A stretch of DNA of 64,000 nucleotides from Blautia luti (GCF_033096465.1 NZ_AP028156.1:491501-555500), one strand, 5' to 3'; shown: positions 1-10,024, numbered from the stretch's first letter. A program made the numbers and translations. The notes: generated by a model not told the origin, from the sequence alone.

Positions 1-63
1 CCGGACTGCAGTGATCTGCACAGCTTCCGGTAAAAATATATCAAAAGAAAAGAGGAAACGAAA

Positions 64-618
64 ATGGGAAAAATAAAAGTTACAGAATGTGGCGGAATTA
101 AAGGATTAAAAGTAGTAGAGCCAACAGTCTTCGGAGATGCAAGAGGCTACTTTATGGAAACTTATAACTACAATGATTTCAAAGAAGCAGGAATTGATGT
201 GGAATTCGTACAGGATAATCAGTCCAGCTCCCATAAAGGGGTTCTCCGTGGACTTCATTTCCAGATCAATTATCCGCAGGATAAACTGGTACGTGTAGTA
301 AACGGTGAGGTATTTGACGTTGCAGTGGACCTTCGTGAAGGATCTGAGACTTACGGCAAATGGTTCGGAGTTGTTCTCTCCGCAGAGAACAAGAAACAGT
401 TCTTTATTCCTAAGGGATTCGCACATGGATTCCTGGTACTTTCCGAACATGCGGAATTCGTTTACAAATGCTCTGATTTCTATCACCCGAACGATGAGGG
501 CGGACTGATCTGGAATGACCCGGATATCGGAGTAGAATGGCCGATCCCGGAGGGAATGGAATTAAGCTTCTCAGATAAAGATACCAAATGGGGAAGCTTC
601 AAGGATTACCGCAAATAG
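64..618 (+). CDS. rfbC: dTDP-4-dehydrorhamnose 3,5-epimerase
   Basis: This 184-residue cupin-fold enzyme inverts C3 and C5 of dTDP-4-keto-6-deoxyglucose on the way to dTDP-L-rhamnose in the cytoplasm. The RmlC signature is complete: GVLRGLHFQ with the catalytic-base His, the VFDVAVDLREGS strand with the paired Asp, and FIPKGFAHGFLVLSE in the barrel. The length is normal for the family. The ATG has an A/G-rich site (AAGAGGAAACG) just upstream. It is the first complete gene of the polysaccharide locus; the ABC permease follows after 12 bases, so the two are probably cotranscribed. Its presence implies rhamnose or a related 6-deoxysugar in the exported glycan. The other rml genes would lie to the left of the window. 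The 63 bases before it contain no gene I can name. Confidence 0.95.
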   Translation: MGKIKVTECGGIKGLKVVEPTVFGDARGYFMETYNYNDFKEAGIDVEFVQDNQSSSHKGVLRGLHFQINYPQDKLVRVVNGEVFDVAVDLREGSETYGKWFGVVLSAENKKQFFIPKGFAHGFLVLSEHAEFVYKCSDFYHPNDEGGLIWNDPDIGVEWPIPEGMELSFSDKDTKWGSFKDYRK

Positions 619-630
619 GAGAACGAGAGA

Positions 631-1446
631 TTGAAGACGATTTTTTCTTTACCCATGGACATTTACAAAAACAGACGGCTTGTGGCGAAGCTGGCGAAAA
701 ATGACTTCAAAACAAGATATGCAGGTTCGTATCTGGGAATCGTATGGGCATTTATCCAGCCTGTTATCACCATTCTGGTATACTGGTTTGTTTTCTCAGT
801 AGGATTCCGTTCAGGAACCGGTGATCTGGGAGTGCCTTTTGTCCTGTATCTGGTGGCAGGTATTGTACCCTGGTTCTTTTTCCAGGATGCCCTGATCGGC
901 GGAACCAATTCCATGCTGGAATATAATTATCTGGTAAAAAAGGTAGTATTCAACATCAGCGTGCTTCCGGTGGTCAAGATCATCTCTGCCATGTTTGTAC
1001 ATGTATTTTTCGTGCTGTTTACCATTATTCTGTATGCAGCGTATGGAAGAATGCCTGATATTTACTATCTGCAGCTGATCTATTACACAGGATGCGTGTT
1101 TATTCTGGTGCTGGGCTTATCCTACGCCACTAGTGCCATTGTAATCTTTTTCAGGGACCTGACACAGATCATCAATATTATACTTCAGGTAGGAGTGTGG
1201 CTTACACCGATCATGTGGATTGTGGAAACTTCTCCTCTTCAGGGACATCCGGTGATCATGAAGATCCTGAAACTGAATCCGATGTACTATATTGTTTCCG
1301 GATACAGAGATACGTTTCTTATGAAAACCTGGTTCTTCCAGCATGCGGGATGGACTGCTTATTTCTGGGTATTCACCATCCTGTGCTTCCTGTTTGGCAG
1401 CTGGGTATTTAAACGTCTGCGCATCCATTTTGCGGATGTATTATAA
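631..1446 (+). CDS. Polysaccharide ABC exporter, permease subunit (Wzm/TagG type)
   Basis: This 271-residue integral membrane protein is the transmembrane half of an ABC-2-type polysaccharide exporter. It has about six hydrophobic segments, an amphipathic N-terminus (KNRRLVAKLAKNDFKTRY) typical of Wzm/TagG, and the conserved C-terminal NPMYYIVSGYRDTFL motif. It should flip an undecaprenyl-linked glycan across the membrane with the ATPase encoded at 1527. The start is a TTG preceded by AGGAG at the end of rfbC; no ATG near it has a better site. The 80-base gap to the ATPase gene contains no obvious terminator. Family assignment is firm; the exact glycan (O-antigen-like polymer or teichoic-acid-like polymer) is inferred from the neighbours. 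Confidence 0.92.
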   Translation: MKTIFSLPMDIYKNRRLVAKLAKNDFKTRYAGSYLGIVWAFIQPVITILVYWFVFSVGFRSGTGDLGVPFVLYLVAGIVPWFFFQDALIGGTNSMLEYNYLVKKVVFNISVLPVVKIISAMFVHVFFVLFTIILYAAYGRMPDIYYLQLIYYTGCVFILVLGLSYATSAIVIFFRDLTQIINIILQVGVWLTPIMWIVETSPLQGHPVIMKILKLNPMYYIVSGYRDTFLMKTWFFQHAGWTAYFWVFTILCFLFGSWVFKRLRIHFADVL

Positions 1447-1526
1447 TACGGGTTACGTGTGAACGATAACTGATGAGGAACCACCTGGCTCCTGATATTA
1501 TAGAAATGTAGTGGAAAGGAAAGAAC

Positions 1527-2798
1527 GTGGAAAACAAGAAAGTAATTCAGGTGAAAAATCTCACCAAAATGTATAAATTATATGATAAGCCTTCAGATCG
1601 TCTCAAAGAAGCTCTGGGGCTTACCAAAAAGAAACTTTATAAAGAGCATTATGCACTGCGTGATGTAAACTTCGATATTCAGGAAGGGGAATGCGTGGGT
1701 ATTATCGGAACCAATGGTTCCGGTAAATCCACGATCCTGAAGATCATCACCGGTGTTCTGACTCCTACCCAGGGAGAAGTGAAGGTAGACGGACGTATCT
1801 CTGCCCTGCTGGAGCTGGGAGCCGGATTTAATATGGAATATTCCGGCCTGGAGAATGTATACCTGAATGGTACCATGATCGGATTTTCCAAAGAGGAGAT
1901 CGATGCCAGACTGGACGATATCCTGGAATTCGCAGACATTGGAGATTTTATCCACCAGCCTGTTAAGACATATTCCAGCGGTATGTTCGTGCGTCTGGCT
2001 TTTGCTGTCGCTATCAATATTGATCCGGAGATCCTGGTGGTAGATGAGGCACTGTCTGTAGGAGACGTATTCTTCCAGGCCAAGTGCTACCATAAATTCG
2101 AAGAATTTAAGAAGCAGGGAAAGACCATCCTGTTCGTAAGCCATGATCTCAGCAGTGTATCCAAGTACTGCGACAGAGTTATCCTGCTGAACAAAGGTGT
2201 GAAGCTGGATGAAGGTTCTCCGAAACAGATGGTAGACCTGTACAAACAGCTTCTGGTAGGACAGGATCCTGTGAAACAGCAGGAGGCAGATAAAGAGAAA
2301 AAGGCAGCAGTACAGTCCGAAGGCACAGGCAATTTCCAGGCCAACCCCAACATGCTGGAGTATGGAAACCGCATGGCTGAGATCATTCATTTCGAAGTCC
2401 TTGATGACAGGGGAATGCTTTCCAATACCATCGAAAAAGGAACGGAGTTTAAGATCCGCATGAAGGTTCATTTCAATGAGGATATCCAGGAGCCGATCAT
2501 GGCGTATACCTTTAAGAATATTAAAGGAACGGAGATCACAGGAACCAACACCATGTTTGAGAAGGCACAGGTTGCCAGATCAGGTGCCGGTGATGAATGT
2601 ACAGTCACTTTCACTCAGAACATGGACCTCCAGGGAGGGGAATATCTGCTGTCCTTTGGCTGTACCGGTTACAAGGACGGGGATTTCACTGTGTTCCACA
2701 GACTTTATGATGCCTGCAATATTACAGTAGTATCCAGTAAGAATACAGTAGGCTTTTATGATATGAATTCCAGAATAGAAATTCAGTGTGAGGAATAA
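1527..2798 (+). CDS. Polysaccharide ABC exporter, ATPase with C-terminal glycan-binding-like domain (Wzt type)
   Basis: This 423-residue protein has an ABC ATPase domain at about residues 1-240: Walker A GTNGSGKST around residue 61-69, signature YSSGMFVRLAFA, Walker B ILVVDEALSVGD and the H-loop LFVSHD. A charged linker follows, then a beta-rich domain (about 270-423, starting near GNRMAEIIHFEVLDD) matching the Wzt C-terminal domain. In Wzt of E. coli O8/O9a this domain recognises the modified end of the finished chain; plain TagH ATPases lack it. The GTG start has a GGAAAGGAA site. It ends two bases before the methyltransferase-kinase gene, so production of the chain-end modifier and the chain-end reader appears coupled. 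Substrate recognition by this domain is inferred from the family. Confidence 0.93.
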   Translation: MENKKVIQVKNLTKMYKLYDKPSDRLKEALGLTKKKLYKEHYALRDVNFDIQEGECVGIIGTNGSGKSTILKIITGVLTPTQGEVKVDGRISALLELGAGFNMEYSGLENVYLNGTMIGFSKEEIDARLDDILEFADIGDFIHQPVKTYSSGMFVRLAFAVAINIDPEILVVDEALSVGDVFFQAKCYHKFEEFKKQGKTILFVSHDLSSVSKYCDRVILLNKGVKLDEGSPKQMVDLYKQLLVGQDPVKQQEADKEKKAAVQSEGTGNFQANPNMLEYGNRMAEIIHFEVLDDRGMLSNTIEKGTEFKIRMKVHFNEDIQEPIMAYTFKNIKGTEITGTNTMFEKAQVARSGAGDECTVTFTQNMDLQGGEYLLSFGCTGYKDGDFTVFHRLYDACNITVVSSKNTVGFYDMNSRIEIQCEE

Positions 2799-2800
2799 AT

Positions 2801-5011
2801 ATGGGAGAAAAAATAGGAAAAGTATTCCTGGATGATACCTTATATCCGGGACAGGATTTATACAGCGACGGTGTCATCGAGGATGAGCTGCTGGAGATCG
2901 CCAGGGATTATCACCCGGAGGAATTTAACCGCGTGATCCGGGAGAGGGAAAGCTGGCCCATTCTCTATCATTTTTCCCATATCAGGGAAAACATCTTAAG
3001 CTGGCTTCCTTTTACAGGGGAAGAAAAGGTGCTGGAGATCGGTTCCGGCTGTGGCGCTGTTACAGGTGCACTCTGCAGGAAGGCGAAAGAAGTGACCTGT
3101 ATTGAACTTTCCATGAAACGAAGCAGGATCAACGCCTACAGGCACAGAGATCAGGATAACCTGAAGATCCTTGTGGGAAATTTCCAGGAGATCGAAAAAA
3201 ACCTTACTGAGAAATATGATTATATTACACTGATCGGTGTATTTGAATACGGGGAGGCCTATATTCAGAGCCAGGATCCGTATGTGGATTTCCTGAAGAT
3301 CATTTCCAGACATCTGAAACCCGATGGAAAGATCGTGCTTGCCATTGAGAACCGCCTGGGACTGAAATACTGGGCAGGATGTACGGAAGATCATTTCGGA
3401 ACCTTATTCGAAGGGCTGGAAGGATATCCCAGAACCAGCGGTGTAAAGACTTTTACACAGAAGGAATTCAGGGGAATCTTACAGAAAGCAGGGGATTTAA
3501 AAGCTGCCTGGTATTATCCATTCCCGGATTACAAGTTCCCAATGACTATCTATTCCGATGAGCATCTGCCTGCCAGAGGTGAGCTGAACCGTACGGAATA
3601 CAATTTCGACAGATTCCGTCTGCAGCTGTTTCAGGAGTCACCGGTATATGACACTTTGCTGGAAAATGATCTCTATCCGCAGTTCGCCAATTCTTTCTTA
3701 CTTCTGATCGGGAAAGAACAGCCGGAACTGAAGACTGTTTATGCGAAATTCTCCAATGAGAGAGACCGCAGATTTGCCATCTGCACAGAGATCACCAGGG
3801 ATGAACAGGGCAGTCTGGGAGTAAAGAAACTTCCGGAAACAAAGGAAGCCACAGAACATATCCGCAGACTTTCCAGAATTTGTACAGAGCTGAAGAAATT
3901 ATATCAGAGTGCGGGAATCCAGGTAAATGAATGCAGAGACAACAGCAATACGGATGACAGTAAATGTGCGGCAGAGCTTGAATTCCTTAATGGGATCACC
4001 CTGGAAGATAAACTGGATACTCTTCTGAAAGAAGGCAGAACCGATGCAGTGGAGGAATTACTGTTTACCTATATTGAGAAAGTAAAACAGATCCATGAGA
4101 AAGAAAGTTTCCAGAAAACACCGGAATTTATCCAGGTATTCGGAGATGTGGATCTGAAAGAAGGACTGAAATGTGCCCCTGTTTCCAATATTGATTTCCT
4201 TCCTGCCAATATTATTCTGGAGGAAGAGAAGACCACAGTAATCGATTATGAGTGGACGTTCTTTTTCCCGATACCTTCCCAGTTTCTGGTTTACCGTCTC
4301 ATCCACTATTATCTGGAGAGCGATGGTAAACGTGAGAGCCTGAAAGACCTGGATTTCTATGGAAAAGCAGGGCTCACAGAGAAAGACTGCAGGGTATACG
4401 GGGAAATGGAAAAGAATTTCCAGCGCTATATACTGGGAAGCCACACAGCCATGCTCAGCCTCTATGACAGAATTTCCCCGGGCAAAGCAGACGCAGTGCA
4501 GTTTTATGAGGAAAAGAAGCTGGAAGCATTACAGAATCTGCAGATCTTCTGGGATGCAGGAAAGGATTTCTGTGAGGCGGATTCCGGGAAATATCCTGTG
4601 AGAAACCACAGGGTACAGGTGGAATTAAAGCTTCCTGCCAATACTGCGAAACTTCGTCTGGATCCCGGTGAACTGCGAAGCGGTGTGAAGATCCATAAAC
4701 TTCTCTGGGATAATAAAGTTCCGGCAGCATTTGCTACAGAAGGGTTCCGCCTGGAGGAAGACACACTTTACTTCGGCGGGGAAGATCCCCAGATCATTAT
4801 CACAGAGATTCCGGAAGGGACCTCTTCCCTGATGATCGATCTGGAATTCCTGGATGAGAAGAAAACAGGACAGAAATTCTGGAATGCCTACCGCGAGCAG
4901 GAAAGACAAAAAGGGCAGCTGATGGAAGAACTGAAGAGAAAAGAGAAGCTGGTCCGTACCGTAGAAAGCAGCAAAATGTGGAAAGCCTACAGACATGTAA
5001 AGAAGATCTGA
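2801..5011 (+). CDS. Methyltransferase + kinase-like protein with C-terminal coiled coil; candidate glycan chain terminator
   Basis: This 736-residue multidomain protein starts with a class I SAM methyltransferase (motif I VLEIGSGCGAVTG at about residues 78-90, acidic post-motif, then HLKPDGKIVLAIENR). The middle (about 310-520) resembles an aminoglycoside-phosphotransferase or kinase fold: an N-lobe-like YAKFSNERDRRF stretch, then DFLPANIIL and IDYEW in the places of the catalytic loop and metal-binding segment, although the usual HGD is replaced by NID. A beta-rich part follows, and the last 40 residues are charged and heptad-like (EQERQKGQLMEELKRKEKL). The order methyltransferase, kinase, coiled coil next to a Wzt with a C-terminal domain is that of WbdD-type terminators. 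The resemblance is by domain order and motifs only; the kinase could be inactive. Confidence 0.72.
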   Translation: MGEKIGKVFLDDTLYPGQDLYSDGVIEDELLEIARDYHPEEFNRVIRERESWPILYHFSHIRENILSWLPFTGEEKVLEIGSGCGAVTGALCRKAKEVTCIELSMKRSRINAYRHRDQDNLKILVGNFQEIEKNLTEKYDYITLIGVFEYGEAYIQSQDPYVDFLKIISRHLKPDGKIVLAIENRLGLKYWAGCTEDHFGTLFEGLEGYPRTSGVKTFTQKEFRGILQKAGDLKAAWYYPFPDYKFPMTIYSDEHLPARGELNRTEYNFDRFRLQLFQESPVYDTLLENDLYPQFANSFLLLIGKEQPELKTVYAKFSNERDRRFAICTEITRDEQGSLGVKKLPETKEATEHIRRLSRICTELKKLYQSAGIQVNECRDNSNTDDSKCAAELEFLNGITLEDKLDTLLKEGRTDAVEELLFTYIEKVKQIHEKESFQKTPEFIQVFGDVDLKEGLKCAPVSNIDFLPANIILEEEKTTVIDYEWTFFFPIPSQFLVYRLIHYYLESDGKRESLKDLDFYGKAGLTEKDCRVYGEMEKNFQRYILGSHTAMLSLYDRISPGKADAVQFYEEKKLEALQNLQIFWDAGKDFCEADSGKYPVRNHRVQVELKLPANTAKLRLDPGELRSGVKIHKLLWDNKVPAAFATEGFRLEEDTLYFGGEDPQIIITEIPEGTSSLMIDLEFLDEKKTGQKFWNAYREQERQKGQLMEELKRKEKLVRTVESSKMWKAYRHVKKI

Positions 5012-5064
5012 GAGATATAAATGTAAAAGGTACGAACGTACAGGAGTATAAGAAGGGTGTAACT

Positions 5065-7587
5065 ATGGCGAAAATACTTTGGAGTGTGGATGAAAAGAAA
5101 TATAACGATAAAAATGCACATACTCTGATCCTTACAGGCTGGGCTGCAAGCACAGAGAAGAAACCATGCAGCTTTATCCTGCAGGGGAATGGAAATGTAA
5201 ATGAAAATATTTCCATTCCTGAGCCTTTCCGTTTCGACAGAGCAGACGTGGCCGGAAATTTCCCGGAACTTGCAGGGATCACAGATGCAGGCTTCACTGT
5301 GGAGATCCCCCAGGTGCTGGATCTGGCAGGAGAATACGGAAATCTGGAGTTTTTTGTAACAGACGGAGAAGAACAGGAGAAGATCTGGGGGGCATCTGCG
5401 GAAGAAATAAGAAATTTCTGCGCAGACTGCCTGATGGAATACCGGATCGACCGGGAACAGATCCTGGGCAAATCTACACTGATGGTGGATGGCTGGGTGC
5501 TGGATCAGAGAGGTACAGATGAGGTACTGGTAGAGGATAAGAATGGTATCCCTGTGAAATGTACCATTACCAGAGGCCGCAGGCCGGACGTGGAAGAAGA
5601 ACGTAAGATCCAGGCAGAAGGAAACCGTGAGATCGGTTTTTCCATTTCCGTGGATCTGCAGGAAACAGGGAACCGTGACCTGTACATCCGTTTCCAGGGA
5701 CCGGAGACACAGAAGACGTATGTGGTGGATGTCCGCAGGCTGAAAGCTGAGAAATCTGTGTTACGCCAGAGAATGAATCTGCTGGCCTGGGAGAATAAAG
5801 ATAAGAATCTGGAATATATCAGGGAAAAAGGCCTGGGAGAGTTTGTCCGTTATGTGGGAACCTATCAGCCGGAAGGTGTTTCCCAGGACTATGAAGAATG
5901 GCTGAAGGATCATGCAGCAGGAAAGAAAGAACTGAAAAGACAGAAAGCGGCAGTATTTTCCAGCAGTCCTCTCATCAGTATCGTGATCCCTCTGTATAAC
6001 ACGCCACTGGAATATCTGAAAGAAGTGATCGATTCTGTGATCGCCCAGACTTACAGTAACTGGCAGCTCTGTCTGGCAGACGGCAGTGAGGGCGATGAGA
6101 TCAGGGAACTCCTGAGAAAGAAATATAAAAAGGAAATCCGAATTTCTTATAAAAAACTCACGGAAAACAAAGGGATTTCAGAGAATACCAATGCAGCCAT
6201 CAAGCAGGCGATGGGGGATTATATCATGCTCTGCGACCACGATGATGTGGTGGCACCGGATGCTTTGTTTCATATTGTGAAGGCCATCACCGAGCAGAAA
6301 GCAGATGTGATCTACACAGATGAAGATAAAGTCAGCATGGACGGAAAGCATTATTTCGAACCTAATTTCAAACCGGATTTCAATCTGTTCAGATTAAGGG
6401 AGAACAATTACATCTGCCATATCTTCGTAGTGAAAAGGGAAATCCTGGAGCAGACAGGAACCTTCCGCTCAGAGTATGACGGAGCCCAGGACTTTGACCT
6501 GATCCTGCGTTGCTGTGAGAAGGCAGAATGCATCGTTCATGTGCCGAGAGTTCTTTATCACTGGAGAAGCCATATGAATTCCACAGCTGCCAACCCGGAG
6601 AGCAAGCGCTATGCATTTGAGGCAGGGAAAAGAGCAGTGGAAGCCCATTATGAAAGAATGGGAATCCCAGCTGAAGTGGAACTGACAGACCGTCCCGGAT
6701 GGTACAGAAGTCACGTGAAGATAGAGGGAGAGCCTATGATCTCCATCATTATTCCCAATAAAGACCATATGGAAGACCTGGAACTGTGTGTTTCTTCCAT
6801 CGAAGAAAGATCCACCTGGAAGAATTATGAAATCCTGGTTGTGGAGAATAACAGCGAAAAGAAAGAAACATTTGGATATTATGAGGAACTTCAGAACCGT
6901 TATGACAACGTAAGAGTCCTTACCTGGAAAAAAGAATTCAACTATTCTTCCATCAATAATTTCGCAGTAAAAGAGGCAAGAGGCCAATACCTTCTGTTTC
7001 TGAACAATGACGTGGAGGTCATCACCCACTCCTGGATGGAGGAAATGCTTCAGATCTGTCAGCAGGAAGGTGTGGGAGCTGTAGGAGCCAAGCTTTATTA
7101 TCCGGATGACACCATCCAGCATGCAGGTGTGGTCATGGGCCTTGGCGGGATCGCAGGGCATATCATGTGCAAGGCACCGCGGGAAGAGATCGGTTATATG
7201 GGGCGTATGGTATGCGTCCAGGAGATCAGTGCAGTCACTGCGGCATGCATGATGGTAAAGACTTCTGTATTTAAGAAAGCAGGGGGCTTTGATGAAGAGC
7301 TGAGAGTAGCGTTCAATGATATCGACCTCTGCATGCAGATCAGGCATATAGGAGAGAAGATCGTCTTTACGCCATATGCAGAACTGTATCATTATGAGTC
7401 CAAATCCAGAGGACTGGAAGATACACCGGAGAAGCAGCTTCGTTTCTCGAAAGAAGTGAAGTGCTTCCGCAGAAAATGGGACAGAGAGCTGCTGAAGGGA
7501 GATCCTTATTACAGCCCGAACCTGTCACTGAAAGAAGGAGACTGCTCCTTGCGAAAAGAAGAAAGAAATGGGGAGTATCATGCCTAA
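5065..7587 (+). CDS. Tandem-domain GT2 glycosyltransferase (first of three paralogues)
   Basis: This is an 840-residue cytoplasmic glycosyltransferase with two GT-A/GT2 domains. The N-terminal 300 residues are a beta-rich, non-catalytic region. The first GT2 domain (about 302-540) has ISIVIPLYN, the DxD-like CDHDDVVAP, YTDEDK and GAQDFDLILR. The second (about 557-830) has ISIIIPNKD, LFLNNDVEVI and FNDIDLCMQIR. Tandem GT2 proteins commonly extend heteropolysaccharides, one domain per linkage. I place the start at the ATG at 5065, after AAGGGTG, rather than an in-frame ATG 87 bases earlier that overlaps the preceding gene. The stop overlaps the start of the next paralogue by 8 bases. Donor and linkage cannot be read from sequence. 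Confidence 0.88.
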   Translation: MAKILWSVDEKKYNDKNAHTLILTGWAASTEKKPCSFILQGNGNVNENISIPEPFRFDRADVAGNFPELAGITDAGFTVEIPQVLDLAGEYGNLEFFVTDGEEQEKIWGASAEEIRNFCADCLMEYRIDREQILGKSTLMVDGWVLDQRGTDEVLVEDKNGIPVKCTITRGRRPDVEEERKIQAEGNREIGFSISVDLQETGNRDLYIRFQGPETQKTYVVDVRRLKAEKSVLRQRMNLLAWENKDKNLEYIREKGLGEFVRYVGTYQPEGVSQDYEEWLKDHAAGKKELKRQKAAVFSSSPLISIVIPLYNTPLEYLKEVIDSVIAQTYSNWQLCLADGSEGDEIRELLRKKYKKEIRISYKKLTENKGISENTNAAIKQAMGDYIMLCDHDDVVAPDALFHIVKAITEQKADVIYTDEDKVSMDGKHYFEPNFKPDFNLFRLRENNYICHIFVVKREILEQTGTFRSEYDGAQDFDLILRCCEKAECIVHVPRVLYHWRSHMNSTAANPESKRYAFEAGKRAVEAHYERMGIPAEVELTDRPGWYRSHVKIEGEPMISIIIPNKDHMEDLELCVSSIEERSTWKNYEILVVENNSEKKETFGYYEELQNRYDNVRVLTWKKEFNYSSINNFAVKEARGQYLLFLNNDVEVITHSWMEEMLQICQQEGVGAVGAKLYYPDDTIQHAGVVMGLGGIAGHIMCKAPREEIGYMGRMVCVQEISAVTAACMMVKTSVFKKAGGFDEELRVAFNDIDLCMQIRHIGEKIVFTPYAELYHYESKSRGLEDTPEKQLRFSKEVKCFRRKWDRELLKGDPYYSPNLSLKEGDCSLRKEERNGEYHA

Positions 7588-10024
7588 GGAAATATTTGAA
7601 GTAACAAGAGAAAGATTTCATCTGTTAGACCGGAATCAGTATATCGTACAGGGAACCTGGCCGAAAGAAGCGAAGATGGAAGCCTGCCTGGATGACCGGA
7701 AGCTGAAGACCACAGTGAAAAAGGTGGAGATGGTCAGTGCACTGGAGCGTTTTAAGGATCCTGATCTTATGCGCGGCGAACAGATCACTGCCGTACTGGA
7801 AATGCCGGACAGCCTGAAAGAGTTTAAGAAACTGGTGATCTATGCGGACCAGCCGGATAAAAGAACTGTATGGTTTTCCATTTCCGCCAGTGAGCTGGAG
7901 AAGAAAAGAGACAAACCCCAGGTGTATTTCGAGGAGGAAAAAGTTCAGCAGGGAATGGTCCGTTTAAGAGGCTGGGCCATTGCTCCGACTTCTGTGGAGA
8001 TCCGTATCTTCGATGAGAATAAGAAACCTCTGGCAGCAGAGATCCAGAGAACAGACCGTGTGGATGTAGACCAGCTTTATGAAGAGCTGGAAAACCCTGA
8101 GAAAACCGGTTTCTTTACAGAGGTGACCAATGTCTCCGGCAAATGTCTGTATGTGGTTTTCAAAGCAGGAGATAAAAAGACAATAAAGATCGTTCCCCTC
8201 AGAAAGATCGAAGTCCTTGCGAAAAAAGTAGATAAATATGCGAAAAAAGGAATCCGCTACTGGAAATCCCAGGGCGGTGCTGCATTGGCAGGAAAGATCA
8301 TCTCCAAGGTAAAGACTGCCTCTACCAGAGAGATTCCTTATCAGAAGTGGATTACCCGCCATCTTCCGGGAAAAGCAGAGCTGGAGAAACAGAGAAGGAC
8401 GAAACTGAAATACAGTCCGAAGATCTCCATCGTGGTACCTCTTTATAAAACTCCGGAGAAATATCTCAGAAGACTGGTGGAATCGGTACAGGAACAGACC
8501 TACTCCAACTGGGAACTGTGTCTGTCTGACGGAAGCGGCGCAGATTCTCCTGTTGCAGGAATCCTGAAACAGCTGGCTGCCTCAGACAAAAGGATCAAAG
8601 TGATCCCTCATGACAGTGCCCTTCAGATCTCAGAGAATACAAACAGCGCCATCGAAGCTGCCACTGGTGATTTTATTGCTTTCGCAGATCATGATGACGA
8701 GCTTACTCCTCATGCATTGTTTGAATGTGTGAAGGCACTGAACGATCATTCGGGGACACTGGTGGTTTATTCAGATGAAGACAAGATGTCCATGGACGGA
8801 CATAAATTCTTCCAGCCGCATTTCAAGCCGGACTATAACCCGGATCTTCTTTGCACAGTAAACTATATCTGTCATTTATTTGTAGTGTCACGTAAGGTCA
8901 TTGACCAGGTGGGAATGCTGCGTAAAGAATTTGACGGAGCCCAGGATTATGATTTCATTTTCCGTTGTGTGGAAGCTGTGAAGGATGAGGAAATCTATCA
9001 TGTGCCGAAGATCTTGTATCACTGGCGCTGCCACGAAGATTCCACTGCCGAGAACCCGGAGAGCAAGACGTATGCATTTGAGGCAGGAAGAAGAGCAGTG
9101 CAGGAGCACTATAACAGAACCGGCATTCAGGCGAAGGTTCTGGACGGAGAATTCCTGGGACTGTACAGAACAGAATTTATCCGTGATCATAATCCGCTGA
9201 TCTCCATTATCATTCCCAATAAAGATCATATTGACGATCTGAAACGCTGCATGGACTCCATAGACCAGAAGTCCACGTATCAGAATTATGAATATGTGAT
9301 CGTGGAGAATAACAGTACAGATCCTGCAACTTTTGAATATTATAAAAAGCTGGAAGCAGAGAATGAGAAAGTTCATGTGGTTTACTGGGATGGAGTATTT
9401 AACTATTCTGCCATCAATAATTACGGAGCTTCTTTTGCCAGAGGTGAATATTTCCTGCTCCTGAATAATGATACGGAGATCATCAACCCCAACTGTCTGG
9501 AGGAACTGCTGGGATACTGCATGCGAAGTGATGTAGGTGCAGTTGGCGCCAGATTATATTACGAAGACGATACTATCCAGCATGCCGGTGTAGTAATCGG
9601 CTTCGGCGGAATTGCCGGACACTGTTTCGTACTTCAGCCCAGAGGAACCACAGGCTACTGCCACAGGATCATCTGTGCCCAGGATTACAGCGCAGTCACT
9701 GCAGCCTGCATGATGGTGAAACGTACTGCTTTCGAAGAAGTGGGCGGACTTTCCGAGGAACTGCAGGTAGCCTTTAATGACATTGATTTCTGCATGAAAT
9801 TAAGAAAAGCAGGATATCTGATCGTATACAATCCATATGCGGAACTGTATCATTACGAATCCAAATCCAGAGGTCTGGAAGATACGCCGGAAAAGGTGGC
9901 AAGGTTTAACCGTGAGATATCTGTCTTCGAGAAAAGATGGCCGGATATCCTCAGAAACGGTGATCCTTATTACAATCCGAACCTTACATTGAAGAGCCAG
10001 GACTTCTCCCTGAAGCGGATTTAG
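7580..10024 (+). CDS. Tandem-domain GT2 glycosyltransferase (second paralogue)
   Basis: This 814-residue protein has the same plan as its upstream neighbour: a beta-rich N-terminal region of about 275 residues, GT2 domain one (ISIVVPLYK, FADHDDELTP, YSDEDK, GAQDYDFIFR) and GT2 domain two (ISIIIPNKD, LLLNNDTEII, FNDIDFCMKLR). The ATG at 7580 lies behind GGGGAG; an in-frame ATG at 7568 is further upstream and its own site is weaker. The overlap with the upstream gene suggests translational coupling. The two proteins align along almost their whole length, including the C-terminal stretch ESKSRGLEDTPEK, so they are probably products of a duplication that then diverged in acceptor or donor. It should add consecutive sugars of the repeat unit. 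Confidence 0.88.
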   Translation: MPKEIFEVTRERFHLLDRNQYIVQGTWPKEAKMEACLDDRKLKTTVKKVEMVSALERFKDPDLMRGEQITAVLEMPDSLKEFKKLVIYADQPDKRTVWFSISASELEKKRDKPQVYFEEEKVQQGMVRLRGWAIAPTSVEIRIFDENKKPLAAEIQRTDRVDVDQLYEELENPEKTGFFTEVTNVSGKCLYVVFKAGDKKTIKIVPLRKIEVLAKKVDKYAKKGIRYWKSQGGAALAGKIISKVKTASTREIPYQKWITRHLPGKAELEKQRRTKLKYSPKISIVVPLYKTPEKYLRRLVESVQEQTYSNWELCLSDGSGADSPVAGILKQLAASDKRIKVIPHDSALQISENTNSAIEAATGDFIAFADHDDELTPHALFECVKALNDHSGTLVVYSDEDKMSMDGHKFFQPHFKPDYNPDLLCTVNYICHLFVVSRKVIDQVGMLRKEFDGAQDYDFIFRCVEAVKDEEIYHVPKILYHWRCHEDSTAENPESKTYAFEAGRRAVQEHYNRTGIQAKVLDGEFLGLYRTEFIRDHNPLISIIIPNKDHIDDLKRCMDSIDQKSTYQNYEYVIVENNSTDPATFEYYKKLEAENEKVHVVYWDGVFNYSAINNYGASFARGEYFLLLNNDTEIINPNCLEELLGYCMRSDVGAVGARLYYEDDTIQHAGVVIGFGGIAGHCFVLQPRGTTGYCHRIICAQDYSAVTAACMMVKRTAFEEVGGLSEELQVAFNDIDFCMKLRKAGYLIVYNPYAELYHYESKSRGLEDTPEKVARFNREISVFEKRWPDILRNGDPYYNPNLTLKSQDFSLKRI

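Noticed and set aside
1593..2471. A 292-codon minus-strand frame inside the Wzt-type gene
   Set aside because: Antisense to a clear ABC ATPase; its composition and lack of start signals mark it as a shadow.
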